Shown here: positions 11,762 through 23,359 of the stretch, piece by piece | How the letters are laid out: each line of letters opens with the position of its first letter | Numbering within the stretch: the first letter of the stretch is position 1 | Source of the DNA: Planoprotostelium fungivorum | Lineage: Eukaryota; Evosea; Variosea; Cavosteliida; Cavosteliaceae | DNA length: 64,000 nucleotides | Direction of reading: 5' to 3' | Assembly (NCBI GenBank): GCA_003024175.1 | Contig: MDYQ01000441.1 | Coordinates: forward strand, 1 to 64,000 | Notes under the pieces: model-generated | The model's database searches: none | Seen by the model: only the letters and a program-made list of their open reading frames with translations | What the model was told of the DNA's origin: nothing | Program-made: the position numbers and the translations under genes

Positions 11762-11791
11762 GGATTAAATCGAAAGGGTTCGATTTAATCC
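11762..11791. repeat. Perfect inverted repeat (hairpin), 13-bp stem
   Basis: GGATTAAATCGAA, four bases AGGG, then its exact reverse complement. It stands about 370 bases upstream of the IGBP1 start. It could form a stem-loop in RNA or be the footprint of a small mobile palindrome. No terminator or RNA gene could be tied to it. Confidence 0.75.
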
Positions 11792-12047
11792 GCTTAAAAG
11801 TTAATCCCTCTACAACGATGAACAACCTGCTATGAATAAACACTTTTAGCTTATCGTCAATCGAGCCAGTCTTATCTTACCTGTTAGAGGTGTGGATCCA
11901 TCGCCACAACGAGTGGTACCCTTAAACGAGCCCCAAAGCTTACACAACTTCTGCAAGTGTGAGAGAGACCAATACCTTCTGACTGTCACCCACCTCCTAG
12001 AATATTTATTGTTCGGTTCTTTTCGATTTCCAGATCAGTTCGAGCCT

Positions 12048-12077
12048 GTGGCTGGAGAGGAGCCCATTGATCGTCAT
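12048..12077 (-). pseudogene. Relic of the 5' end of an ankyrin-like gene
   Basis: The minus strand reads MTINGLLSSH, the same start as the two LLLADPRVDP-repeat genes in this window (MTINGILSSH at 26581, METNGLLSSH at 37233). Similarity stops after about 30 bases, with no repeats following. It is best read as a truncated duplicate of the family's first exon. Confidence 0.4.
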
Positions 12078-12603
12078 GTCGCAGTGTTGGAGTGGAGATG
12101 AGGAAGTTCACTTTTGCAGCAGATGCGATAGAAACGACGATCAAACACAATTCAATCATGTGGTCGATGCTTGATCAAACGTCTGTCCCAGGGTCATTCA
12201 GGAAGGGCCTTACTATGCACTTCTGATGGCCTCGTTATGGATCCACTCGAGAGTGAGCCAAGATTAATTGTAAGATGGATAGACTCTGATCTGGCGTTAT
12301 GTGTCTTGATCAGACAGAAGGCGATACGAGCTTACCAGCGTGTGGTGACAGGAAAATTTGAGACGATATTCCATTGGATCAACGCAGGGACGGGCAACTT
12401 CTCTTCCATCCAAAATGGAAGCTTTGTACTAACAAAACAAGTAGATATAGAGTGTTTCAAAAATGAAGTTGGATTATTAATGACACTTGGTTTAATAATA
12501 TAATATAGTATGCCCGCGTTGTAGTGTAGTGGGCCCATCCTCCTATGACACGTCAAGCTCAGTAGAGAGCATTTGTATCTCGTACACCACACGTTATATG
12601 CGG

Positions 12604-12834
12604 TCATTGAATCGTCGAACTTGTCCAGCACAATATGGACATCGGGTCCGATGAAAATATCTTTTCGAAATTTTGAGCCATCTCATCGAAACCTTGTTCA
12701 TTCGTGAGGTGAGAGTGAGAGTGAGTTCGAACGTAGAGGAGCAGTGGGTGTGACAAGGGCACGTCTATTTTTGTGCTCAGTTCCGCGAGTCTGAGCCATT
12801 TTGTATTCGGAAAAATTTCAAACTGCTCATTCAT
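12604..12834 (-). CDS. Uncertain gene divergent from the RhoGEF/GAP gene
   Basis: A 76-codon frame starts MNEQFEIFPNTKWLRLAEL, 104 bases from the start of the plus-strand RhoGEF/GAP gene. A second open frame just downstream (VHIVLDKFDDSMTAYNVW) overlaps it in another phase and might be a continuation, but I could not find a clean splice. Function unknown. Confidence 0.35.
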   Translation of the reverse strand: MNEQFEIFPNTKWLRLAELSTKIDVPLSHPLLLYVRTHSHSHLTNEQGFDEMAQNFEKIFSSDPMSILCWTSSTIQ

Positions 12835-12937
12835 CGCAGACCATCTGATTCAGGCACACGAACCGATATCGTCGTGCATCATCTGAACAACTGTCTTCTC
12901 TCGCTGGTCAATTGCCTGACAGAGTGATCTCACAAAA

Positions 12938-15900
12938 ATGAGTCAACTGTCCAACTCAGGGGGCAGAATGCGTGGTCCCACAGCCTTCGGATTCAACAAA
13001 CCGAAGCCAAAGGCGGACGTCTCTGGGAGTCAAGTCAAACGATTCAACATAACAGCAGAGGCGATAGCTAAGATTACCGATGCGAGATTCTGTGATTTCA
13101 TCAGAACGCTCAGATCCGTTCGTCTTTGGGTAGAGACGGTGAACGATCGAATGTCTGTCACACTTCTCATATCATGTTGTAGGTGCTAGACATCAAGTTG
13201 AATGACGATCTCTATATCTCCCTGAAGAGTGGTGTGATTCTGTGTTATCTCATGCTGGCCATAGAGGAGGGATCCATCCCCACGTGAGATGTTCTTTTCG
13301 TTCAATGTCACTCATTCTGTCAGAACCCAAGAGAACACAAAGCACGAGTTCAAATTGAAAGAGAACATTACCTATTTCCTCGGAGCTGTATCTGATTATG
13401 GAGTGCCTCCATTCAAACTCTTTCACCCTGCTGATCTTTGGGATAACGAATGGTGAGTGTCATCTTTGCATCTCATCACAATCGCACTCATGTGAACTAG
13501 CATGGTCACTGTCGTAGAATGTTTGGCGGAGTTGGCTCGTGTTGCAGAGAAGAAGGGTGATCTCCCTCCCTCCATAGAGTGTTCGTGACGCATGATTTTA
13601 GGTTTTCACGTGAAGATGCTGGCTGTAAACATGGAAGGAGACAATGCTGATGCCGCCATATTGAAGAAATATACACCACAAGAGGTGATGTCCCATCTAC
13701 AATACCATTGTAGATCTTGATCGTTTCTTTCTGATTATCGCACAGATCAACAAATACAAAGCCCAATTGACGAGGGTCAAAGAACCACCCAGCGCAAAAG
13801 CTCGTCCAAAGATGTCAGAGAGTATTCTGAGGAGGAAATTGGAGCTCATCACCGGTGGAAAAGGGGACAGTGAGTGTCTCGTTGTAGATGGAACGTTCGT
13901 CGAATATTCTTCCAGTCTCCAAGCTGGAAAAAGGGTTCGGTCGATTCCAAGCCTTGTTTAGAGGGCACATGGCGAGAAAAGGTTACAAGAAAATGAGTAA
14001 GTCCATCTACAACCTGCCAGCTTTTTCTGACTCGTTGTAGTCCGTGACAATGCCTTTCGAGAGAGCGTTGCCAAGGAGATCCTCAGCACGGAGGAAGTGT
14101 ACGTCAATTATCTCAAACTGACCATAGAGGTGATTGGCGCCACGTTTGAAATTCAAATGTGACCGTTATAGGTCTTCATACGGCCCCTCCGTGAGGACCT
14201 GAAGAATAAGAAGAGCATCTTATCACAGGAGCAGATTCAACACATCTTTTCGAATATGGAGATGATCTACGGATTCAATCACAAGTTATTAGAGGACATC
14301 AAACCAAGAGTCAACAATTGGGGTCCCAGTCAGTCTCTGGGAGACGTTTTCGAAAAGATAGTACGATATATTTCGAAAAAATGCAACTGACCGTTGTAGA
14401 CGGACTATCTGAAGATCTATTCGGGCTACGTGGAAAATTTTAATCACTCGTTGGAAGTCATACATTCTTTAGGAAAGAAGAAGGAATGGGAGAAATTCAT
14501 TCTGGTAAGAGACTCTTCGAAATCAATTGATTCTAAACTCTTTTAGGAAGCCAAAGAAACACCGGGGCTCAATCGATTGGACCTCCCTTCCCTCCTCATC
14601 ATGCCGGGTGAGTTGTAGATCAAGTCCCTTTTTCCTATTATTCTATCATGAATATTCATTCTTCCGTCAGTCCAGCGAGTGCCCCGCTACAGCATGCTCC
14701 TCAGCACCCTCTTAAAACACACCGAGAAATCTCATCCAGATCACAAGCACCTGACCAACGTGACCGAACGCATCGCCAAGGTGGACCAGTGATGACGTCA
14801 TCAGATGAGACTGACGCGGGCAGGTGGCAGAGTATCTGAATGAGAACAAGAGGCAGGCTGAGAATAGAACGACACTGATGTCTATCGACTCTTCCATCGA
14901 TTATGGAAAGACAACAGCCAAGGCTGCATCAGACAGACAGTGAGATGTCATATCTCTCTTCACGATATCATCTTCCTCCTATGATATCTCACTGATCTTC
15001 ATGACGTCTTCTATGCCTCTCACATGATAACGACACACTTCCATTTCTTGCGATGATATCACCACCCGTTCTCACGATATCTCAGGAGAAGATACATCCT
15101 TCACGCCTACTTCAACGACATGAAAGGACTACCTGTCACTGCTTACCTCTTCTCTGACATGGTTCTCATCGGTGAGATATATCGATGTTTATGTCTATGT
15201 CTATATCGATGTCTATGTCTATGTGTGCAACGTCTAACTCGTCCAGCGGACACCCTTGCGAAGCCTGAAGTGAAGAAGAAGAGTGCGGGATCTTTCCAAG
15301 ACGTTCCAGCTTTCCCTCAGGTTCGTCCGTCTACAGCGTTGTAGATCGATGTATTCACCGCTCATATCAGACGAAATACAGAGAGTCCGCCCTCATCAAA
15401 GACTGTCACTTCACCGCCAGCTCGGACCAAGCCGTAGAGATTTCTGTGGGAGGAAAGAAGGTGAGAGAGAGAGAAGAGACGTGTGTGTGATGTAGATCGT
15501 GCAGGTCTATCTGACGACAAAGCAACACAACGATCGTCTCAAATTCGTGCAAGAATTCAACAAATTGAAGGGATCGACGAACAGTGCGTCTACAACGGCC
15601 CCGTCTGTGGCGTCACCTACGGTAGAAGAGGTGATCTACAACGAGACATTTTTATTACAATGCGAACCTCACCATCATCACCTCCATCACCTTCATGTGT
15701 TGACGAGATGGACAGACCAAGAACTCGGAAGACGTGGAGGCGGACATCAAAGACATGGAGAAGAGATTGAGAGACAGAAAGTTGAAACAACAGACCATGT
15801 CTAACGAATCCTCTCCAGTTGAAGACAGGAGGCTTCCGAAAGGTATTCACCACCGTCTCATTCTCATCTTCTCATCTTCTCATCACGATTGCAGGAACAG

Positions 15901-18900
15901 CGTCAACCGATACGATACACGTACCTTCAGAAAGTGATGAGATGAGGTCACCTGGAGGTAGTTCAGACGGTGAGGAGGTGCTTCATCTGTTGTCTCATGT
16001 GAAAACAGATGCTAGCCGCGTCAGCGCTCTGAAGAAGACGGCGACAAAAACAAAAAGGTTCACAATTGGGAGTGTCTTAGGAGGCTTTAACAAGAAGGAG
16101 ATCCAGGCCAAGGTGTCATCCATCACATCGGGTATCGCTGATCATCAAATAGTTGGAAGCACACGAGAAGTTGGCCGCTCTATCCACGAAAGAGTTGGAG
16201 GACAAGAGGAAGAACATCCAATCACAACTCAACGAGATGAATACCATTGTCGCCGAAGAGGAAGCCAAGGTGATCTGGACGCGACATCATGAGAAAATTG
16301 AACGTTAGAAGGTAACTGAGAGGAAGAACAATAAGAAAGACAAGAGAGAGAGCGTCATCGGTGGTTCAACAGAGAAGGAAAATAAGCAGCGGTTAGATTT
16401 CGCACAAAAAATGTCCAAAGACTTGACATCAGAGCTGTCCGATGTGCGTCCATCATCTCACCTCCATCTCTCTTGACTCATGTCTAAACAGGTGGAGGCA
16501 GTCCTAAAGACCAGATGAAGCCCCTTTAGAAGTGTAACAAGAGTTGTCCTGACAATAAACGTCCCAGGAAGAAAAAAATCGCGTTTAATTCTTTTTGAGC
16601 CATTTTCCTCCTGTCAGGGCGGACATCCACAGAATAAAAGACAGCGGCAGCATGTTGAAGAAGAAGTCGCAGCGAATCAATATTTCTGAGGATGTTCCTC
16701 CACCCATCGTCGGGGGGCAGGTAAGATGGTCGCCCTTGCAGCGATCCGAGATGAGATTGATTTGCATTGCAGCTGAGTGAAAAGGCGAGAAGGATGCTGA
16801 TGGGTTCCAATGAGGAGGAGCAGAAGACGTTGAAAAAGATGGAGAAAGCTGCGAAAAAACAAGAGGAAGCATTGCAGGTACGATGACCCCATTCTATATC
16901 CTAAGAACATCGCGAGCGTCTCGACAAAGACTTTTTCCTCACGATGTGTAGGAACAAGAGAGACAAGCTGAAAAGAAGAGAGAGAAGGAAGACAGAAAGT
17001 CTAGGGGGTCGGACGATCGTCGTAGCAGAAGCAGCAAGATCAGTTCGGAGGTCATCGTATATTGTTTACGTTATCTCGAAAACTATGGATTTGACACAGA
17101 AGGCATCCTGCGTGTGAGTGGTAGCAGCGTAGAAGTCAAAGCCCTCAAACGCATGCTGGATAATGGTGATGTGCCATTCTCGATCGATCGTCATCGAATC
17201 TGAAGACCAACAGGGAAGATGAACGTCTTAGAGGATGAAACTGCAGATATTCACGTAGTCAGTGGCGTTCTCAAACAAACGTTGAAAGAGATGGAGGAAC
17301 CATTACTCACAAATCGTCATTACACTGAATTCATCGGTGTAGGAGGTACGTCACCTCACGAGATATCACAACAAGATAACTTCATCTCGACATCTCCATC
17401 ACTCGACGTGCATCACGGCTAATGCAGATCAGATTTAGAGGATCCAAAAGAAAGAATCGATAAGATATTGAGTCTAGTTGTTGATATCCCACCAACAAAT
17501 CGAGGATTGTTGTCCGTCCTCTTACACACCATGAAGAAGGTACGACCATGATGCCGATCTCACCGTCTGATGCATCATCAGATCTGCGACAACTGCGAAG
17601 TCAATAAGATGACTTCCACGAACGTCGCCACCGTTTTGGCGCCAAGTATACTACGCATGGAGAATCTCCCCATCAACCAGGTGATGCATCGTCTCATCGA
17701 CTCATCTGATCGACCTCCATCAGGTATTGTGTGACAGTTCAGCTTCCATCCGTACCGTAGAAACCATGATCGAAGAGTGCCTCACCATCAACGACGTAAC
17801 TCGAAATCTCTGCGAGTTTTCACTCATCACAATAGGTATTGGGCAAGCTGCCCGATAGTGTATCTTGTACACCACCCACACCGAGGACGATGAGGAAGAA
17901 TTCTGCCAGCCAGTCGAGGGCATTCATTGATCCAAGACTTTCACCCAGAGAGGTGAAATCCACGCGAAATTTCCGAGCTGACTGCAGCAGGGACCGAGTA
18001 CGTACGAGCAGCTGAAGAGTACGCAAGAGAAGATCGCGAAATTAGAGAACGAAATCACAGAGTTGAGAAAATACGAGATGGTAAATCTTTCATCCTTTCA
18101 TGATTCTATCTTCTCACTGTACGAAAAATTGGAAAAAAATGAAAGAAAAAAGATAGTTTAGATAGAGTTTGACGTGGAGAATTGAACACTTACAGACTCT
18201 GAGACATCAACTGATCACCGAAACCACCAATTCCATGCAGCAGAACCGAAAATCCATGCCTAATATCACGCACAAGGTACGTCTACACCGTTGTAGATGA
18301 CACTCACCCTCTCAGCCGAGTTCCTCCAGAGACGGCAGGCTGACCCTGGAGTCAAGAGTCAACAGTGCTTTTGATAGTCCGAGAAATATTCCGGGCTTAG
18401 AACTGAACGGAAAGACACTCGTGACGATGTCCGTGTCAGCGGACAACTTGCACCAACGCTCTCTGTGAGTGATCGATTTTATTTTACTTTATTGTTTTTC
18501 ATCATGGTAGATTGACGATGAGTAGATCGACAGAGGAATTGTCAATGATCGATCCTCAAGTGAAGGGCATGTATCAATCACTCATCATCGATGGTGAGAT
18601 CATCATCATCTCCCACTCGCCATCAGACGATCTGCATCTCTCATTCATCATCACCACATTCATCATCGATCACCATCGTGATGATCATCGAACGACGTCT
18701 GAACCCCTTCAGTCAAGAAGGGATTAGATCTCCTGTCACCCTCCGTAGACACACAAGCCGCGCAGACATACGAGACGATACAAGATCGCATGAGCAAGTC
18801 ACCTCTCAGCTCTTGCCTGGAGGATCTAGCCTCAGCCACTTGTGAGACCATTCCACTCTTCATCGAATCATCCTGACATGTCTCAGCCCTGCCCGACAAC

Positions 18901-19140
18901 AAAGGCTGGGTAGTGAGAGAGCTTTTGGAAGATGCACTGGCACACTCTGACCTGCAAGAGTTCTATCTGGTGGCAGAGCTGTTGTCTGAGGTGGCAAGCA
19001 ACAGCGGGGAAGATGGTCTGGCGTCTCTCATCAGGACGTGGACACCCCTCTTGTTCAATACGGAGGTTACAGAGGCACAGAAGGCAACCTCCTATCTCAT
19101 TAGGAGAGGTAAATCGATTGTGGAAGTAAAGTCAACGTAG
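12938..19140 (+). CDS. Giant Rho regulator: CH, IQ, RhoGEF (DH), PH and RhoGAP domains
   Basis: One gene of more than 20 short exons. Domains in order: a calponin-homology domain (DARFCDFIRTLRS, LKSGVILCYLML, FKLFHPADLWD), which would bind actin; an IQ-like helix (RFQALFRGHMARKGYKK); a Dbl-homology GEF domain (AKEILSTEEVYVNYL, DLPSLLIMPVQRVPRYSMLL); a PH domain (YILHAYFNDMKG, AYLFSDMVLI); a coiled coil; and a RhoGAP domain (EGILRVSGSS with the Arg finger, LKQTLKEMEEPLL, TSTNVATVLAPSIL). A Ser-rich and then acidic tail follows. It should both load and unload Rho/Rac GTPases near actin; which reaction dominates cannot be read from sequence. The last exon is uncertain: the frame may stop at 19138-19140 or continue through a GTAAAT donor to about 19400. 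Its 3' end faces the FKBP gene. Confidence 0.93.
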
Positions 19141-19433
19141 CTTAACGAGTTGGTTGTCTTCTGCTGTGTGTTGCGAGACGACAACAGTATCGTCTTACAT
19201 TCACATACATGGATATACAGATGATCTTTGTGGACACAACTCCTCCCTAAATCAAGTGGAAGCTCTATTCGATCTACCAACAACAAGGTGATGTGGTGTG
19301 ATGATGTTGAGTCCGACACGTTCCATCCACAAGAATCTATTAACAACGACACTTATGGACACGAGGACATTTCAATATTTTCACTTTTTCTCGCTGCTCT
19401 CATCATGACTTGAGACAATCCACTCGGCGAGAT

Positions 19434-20361
19434 TTATTCGATGGACAACAGCTCCACTTCGAAGATGAGGGTAGAGTTGGGAGGAACCGTAATACAGTCA
19501 AGTGTTCATGATGATGCAGTGAAATAAAAATGAATAAAAAGGATATCTTCCATCAACTCCCTTCTTTCCATAGGCCCAATGGGGCTCGATGGTGAGTACC
19601 GACACCTCACCGACGCTCATGGTCAATAGACCTTCGTCCCACTACACAGATGAGTCCTCACCCCCTCTCGTCACTCACCCCACGGATGACTTTCCCTATT
19701 CCTACTTTGAACTTGAGTGGAGGTGGTAGCTTCTTCTTGATGGCCGTCATGTTTTCATCGAAGACTTTTCCATCTTCGAATGAACCTGGGATGATTGAGA
19801 CGGATCGAAATGAGATTCTCTTCTTTCACCTTTGTATCGAACGCTCACAGTATCACCCCTCTTGGGGTATGTCTTCTTATCTCCCGCCTTCTTCACTGAC
19901 TTCTTGTATCCAATGGGCTCCTACATCGCCACGTCAGACGCACAGTGGATGAGATCGATCACATTGGCTCTCGCTTCCTCTTCTGCCTTTCTCTTCTCTT
20001 CCTCCTCTTTGGCTTGTTTGGATTCACCTTCCAACTTGACAGTTTCAGTGATGGGCGTAATTCGTATTGCTCACAAATTTGGCGTCTCCCTCTGGTCCGG
20101 TGAAGGCTTGTAATTCGTACATTCTGTTGTATGCCGTCACTGCATGATGCTTCTTGGCTCTCTTCTCTCCCTCTGCATCTGCGAGGTTGAAGTGTTTCAG
20201 CAGCTACATGATGGATTCAGTACGCTCTATCTATATAATGCTACCTCTTGAGACGCATTTTCTTTGAGGAAGGTCATCAATTGACCTTTGCTGATCAACT
20301 CTGGACCTTTTTCGATGGCTAGTCTCTCAGCGGACCACTCAGGTTGGCGTCTTTCACTCAT
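19434..20361 (-). CDS. FKBP25-like peptidyl-prolyl isomerase (BTHB + FKBP domains)
   Basis: FKBP-type prolyl isomerase with the architecture of FKBP25/FKBP3. The N-terminal helical bundle reads MTFLKENASQELLKHFNL and AVTAYNRMYELQAF. A charged linker (KQAKEEEEKRKAEEEAR) leads to the FKBP domain: YKGSFEDGKVFDEN, KVIRGWDEGLLTM, EPHWAYGKKGVDGRVPPN, TLIFEVELLSIE. The substrate-pocket Tyr, Phe-Asp, Val-Ile, Trp and Tyr are all present, so it should be active. FKBP25 proteins are nuclear and bind nucleic acid. Six GT-AG introns are accompanied by one AT-AC intron (separate entry). The TAA stop lies inside an AATAAA, giving almost no 3' untranslated region. It is divergent from the ZRSR2-like gene with 104 bases between start codons. 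Confidence 0.93.
19489..19546 (-). other. U12-type AT-AC intron in the FKBP25-like gene
   Basis: Read on the minus strand, the 58-base intron starts ATATCCTTTT, has CACTTGACTG near its end (a match to the U12 branch site, core CTTGAC) and finishes GTATTAC. The branch A lies about 10 bases from the end, the spacing usual for this class. Removing it joins GGAAG to GGTTCC and gives AYGKKGVDGRVPPNSTLIF, the conserved FKBP sequence, with no missing or extra residue. No GT...AG choice in this interval keeps the frame. The intron also contains AATAAA-like sequence on the other strand. Confidence 0.88.
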
Positions 20362-20465
20362 GATGTTCGGGTTTAATCGATGTCAATTGCGATCAGCAGA
20401 TGATCTACGGGTTGTAGAAATAGGAAAAATTTGTCCAACACGATGATCATCATCTGATCGAAGCC

Positions 20466-21794
20466 ATGCAACAACCAACCGATGAAGTCGCAGAATCGGA
20501 ACACACCACGAACGAGAATACAATGTCACGAAGAGAGAAGATGCGACAAAAGAAGAAACAGAAGAGATCTGCAAAGAGGATCTCTGTAGCGATCACACGC
20601 CCGATAGAAGAAGAAGAGATACCGTTGATCTCAGAAGAAGAACAGAATCGAATAGACGAGGAAATGCATCTCGAGGAACAGAAGGCACTCGAGGAATGGA
20701 TGAAACGAGAACAAGAGATAGAAGAAGAGAACATACGAAAACTGCAGAGAGAGAAAGAGGTGAGTCACATCGATCGACGTCATCTCACATATCGGTGATC
20801 GGATGACGGTGATCTAGGAGAGTGAAAGGAAAGAAAAAGAAAAGAAGGAGAGGAAAGAAAAACAAGAGAAGATGATGGAGGAGAGAAAGAGAATTCGAGA
20901 AGCCGCAGAAGCCGCGGCCGAGGCCAAGCTGAGAGAGGCATCCAACCCCGCCAAATTCACCATCAGCAAGGTGAAGTCTTTCTTTTTCGACATTCATTCG
21001 AATACCACACGATCCAATCGTTGAATGAGTACAGGACAGTCCATATTGTCCCTTCTTCCTCAAGACAGGCTGCTGTCGTTACGAAAATCGATGCAGTAAG
21101 ATGCATCCGCGACCGGAAAAATCGACCACTCTCTTGTTTCCCAACATGTACGAGGCCATAGGTCTGGCAGATATGCCACCAGACGAAGAAGAGACTCTTC
21201 AGGTCAGATCATCTCGAATGCATGCATGACGCATCGACACATGATGATGAGACTGATCGATGTAGGTGGACGAAAAGGAAGCAGCGAAACACTTTTTAGA
21301 TTTCTACTCTGACGTTATCGTTGAATTTGAAATCGCTGGTAAGATCAGAGTCTTCAAGGTGAGATACAAATTTGAAGTGATATTAACACACACAGGTCTC
21401 CAACAATCACACACCACAATTAAGAGGCAACGTCTACGTACAATACCACGACGAACAGGCTGCATCGTACGCCTACCAGACTCTCGTTGGAAGATTTTAC
21501 GCGGGAAGACAACTCTTCCCTCAATATGTGTGGACCGGTTGTGATCTATCCCCTGTCACAGAGTGGAGGTCGGCCATCTGTGGAGCGCACAGCAGAGGGA
21601 AATGCAGTCGAGGGCGAGATTGCAACTTCCTACACGTATACAAGAACCCGAGGGATGAGTTCAATGTCTTCTCGTCTTTCAAGAGGTGAAGAGAGTGCGA
21701 GGACGACACTGAATGATGCAGAGAAGAGAGAAGGCAAACGAACCGTGTGGACGATAGAGAGGGAGCGATAGACAAGAAGAGAATGAGAGAGTAG
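20466..21794 (+). CDS. ZRSR2/Urp-like U2AF35-related splicing factor
   Basis: Homologue of ZRSR2 (Urp), known to recognise the 3' splice site of U12-type introns and to join U2AF in major splicing. Domains in order: a charged N-terminal coiled coil of about 150 residues (SRREKMRQKKKQKRSAKR...), absent from U2AF35 but typical of ZRSR proteins; a first CCCH zinc finger (CPFFLKTGCCRYENRCSKMH); a U2AF-homology RRM (FLDFYSDVIVEFEIAGKI, LRGNVYVQYHDEQAA, YAGRQLFPQYV); a second CCCH finger (CGAHSRGKCSRGRDCNFLH); and the family segment VYKNPRDEFNVF. All eight zinc ligands are present. The tail after the last intron is Arg/Glu-rich and short. The five introns are GT-AG. Confidence 0.9.
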
Positions 21795-22552
21795 AGTTTT
21801 AAAGTGGAAGAGGTAGGGAATTCACGTGAACGAGAGATGTTGATGGTTTACAGATGGTAGCACGAGTTGGATGTAGATGATGAATAGACCGACGGGGAAA
21901 CGTTGTATCCTATGATGATCGCGATCGATGATGATTATGATCCTCTTCATTTAGACATTCATACGGAGCAGCACGTGCATCTCAGTTGGTGTGAACTGGT
22001 GAGATAGAGATCTCTGATGATAGAAGGAGATGGTGAAAAGTGAATAGAAAAGGGTGTGTCTCTTGTAAATCAAAATAAATGAGATGTGTGGGACTGCCTC
22101 ACTATCTATCGTTATGACTCCTCGGTACACTGGCATCGCAGAGACATCGGGGGTGGTCGCATCATGAACCAACTCGTATTTTTCTCAGCCTCTCAATGGA
22201 CACCACCATCTGTCATTGACCTCAACGATATCACTCTCAAGATCACATCTTAAAGAAGTCGTCTCATCCCACTGCGTCTGAAAACTGGAGTTTGAATATT
22301 ATCGTTTGTTCTATAGGATCACGTCTAATCTTCGGAACTAGTTTCGGGTCACAGCACATCCAAACTATGTCGGACCGGCACCCCGCTGCAGACATGAAGT
22401 GAGTTTACGCGTCAAACGACAAGCGGGTGCCGGTGAGACACGAGCGGATAAATATAATTTGTCCGTCACTTGTCTCCGGGTGCCGACGCACCACCAATTG
22501 CTCACCTCAATCGTCACATCATCACCGACAGCGATCGAGAACAAGTCGAAAC
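21795..22552. other. Gap with fragments of open frame only
   Basis: A 35-codon open stretch at about 21890-22000 (DGETLYPMMIAIDDDYDPL...) ends at a GTGAG donor but finds no partner, and AATAAA lies at about 22075. It could be a small gene or an unannotated 3' exon. The last 150 bases before 22553 are in frame with the hydroxylase and could extend it to an ATG at 22427. Confidence 0.35.
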
Positions 22553-23359
22553 ATGATATCGATTCGCAGCGGACACCTCGCCATCATCGCCGTTGCTACC
22601 TTCCTGGGAGGTCTCTCAGCTGCTCTCTTGTATGGTTTCATCAACATCGCCATCGGAGAATTGATCATCCACAAGTATATCTTCCACGGGCACTGGAAAT
22701 TCTGTAAAGAAGAAGTTATCCCCGATGTTGACAGTCGGAATCCTCTCGTCATCCTTCACAATCGAACGATCCAGGGCCTCCACTACATCTTCCGCCCTTT
22801 CTACGTTCAACACTGGTTGGCCCATCACAAGCACGTGACGAAGGACAACCAGCACGTGGCCGAGCACGGTGATGCATCGCCCAGGATGCAAAAGGAAACG
22901 CTTGAGAGGTATCCTCTAAATACTGCTGCCCTCTTGAACTCATCTCATGGAATGGGAGCCAACATTTATGGACTGGTCTATCAGTATCTCCTCTTAGGCT
23001 TCACACCTCTTCCTTGGTTCGGACTCCTCGCTTATTACGATCAACCACTCTGTCTCTTGGTTTACTTTCTGCCCTCCCTCATGCTGCCGCTGTCCACGGT
23101 GTATCACAAGTACCTGCACATGAGCAATGTTTCAAGACAGAAGAAGACACCTTGGTACTTCCGATGGCTACTGTCTGATCCTGGAGAGGACGTCGTGCGA
23201 AAGCATTTCATGCACCATCATGTCAATAACGATCGCAATTGGAACTTCATCTTGTTTGCCGATGCCGTCACGGACGTCTTTGGAATGAACGTAGACCCAG
23301 ATGAGAAGACGATGAGACACATGGAGAAGCTAGGACTGCAAGTGGCAGTCAAGTCATGA
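22553..23359 (+). CDS. Membrane diiron hydroxylase/desaturase-like protein
   Basis: Single exon, 268 residues. Hydrophobic segments near residues 8-35 (AIIAVATFLGGLSAALLYG) and 125-190 suggest four membrane passes. Four histidine boxes are visible: HKYIFHGH, HWLAHHKH (HX3HH), HKYLH (HX3H) and HFMHHH (HX2HH), the arrangement of membrane-bound non-heme diiron enzymes such as fatty-acid hydroxylases and sterol or carotenoid hydroxylases. The substrate cannot be told from sequence; a lipid in the endoplasmic reticulum is the likeliest. An in-frame ATG at 22427 would add 42 residues rich in Arg, Ser and His; I prefer 22553 because the hydrophobic helix follows at once. A GATAAA follows the stop directly. 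Confidence 0.8.
   Translation: MISIRSGHLAIIAVATFLGGLSAALLYGFINIAIGELIIHKYIFHGHWKFCKEEVIPDVDSRNPLVILHNRTIQGLHYIFRPFYVQHWLAHHKHVTKDNQHVAEHGDASPRMQKETLERYPLNTAALLNSSHGMGANIYGLVYQYLLLGFTPLPWFGLLAYYDQPLCLLVYFLPSLMLPLSTVYHKYLHMSNVSRQKKTPWYFRWLLSDPGEDVVRKHFMHHHVNNDRNWNFILFADAVTDVFGMNVDPDEKTMRHMEKLGLQVAVKS

Larger units (their letters stand above)
11392..12603. other. Long intergenic region with a perfect hairpin and an ankyrin-gene relic
   Basis: No complete gene is supported. It holds a 13-bp perfect hairpin at 11762-11791, a short copy of the start of the ankyrin-like genes (see the next entries), and an AT-rich stretch at 12420-12515. Open frames on both strands do not splice into anything recognisable. 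Confidence 0.4.
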
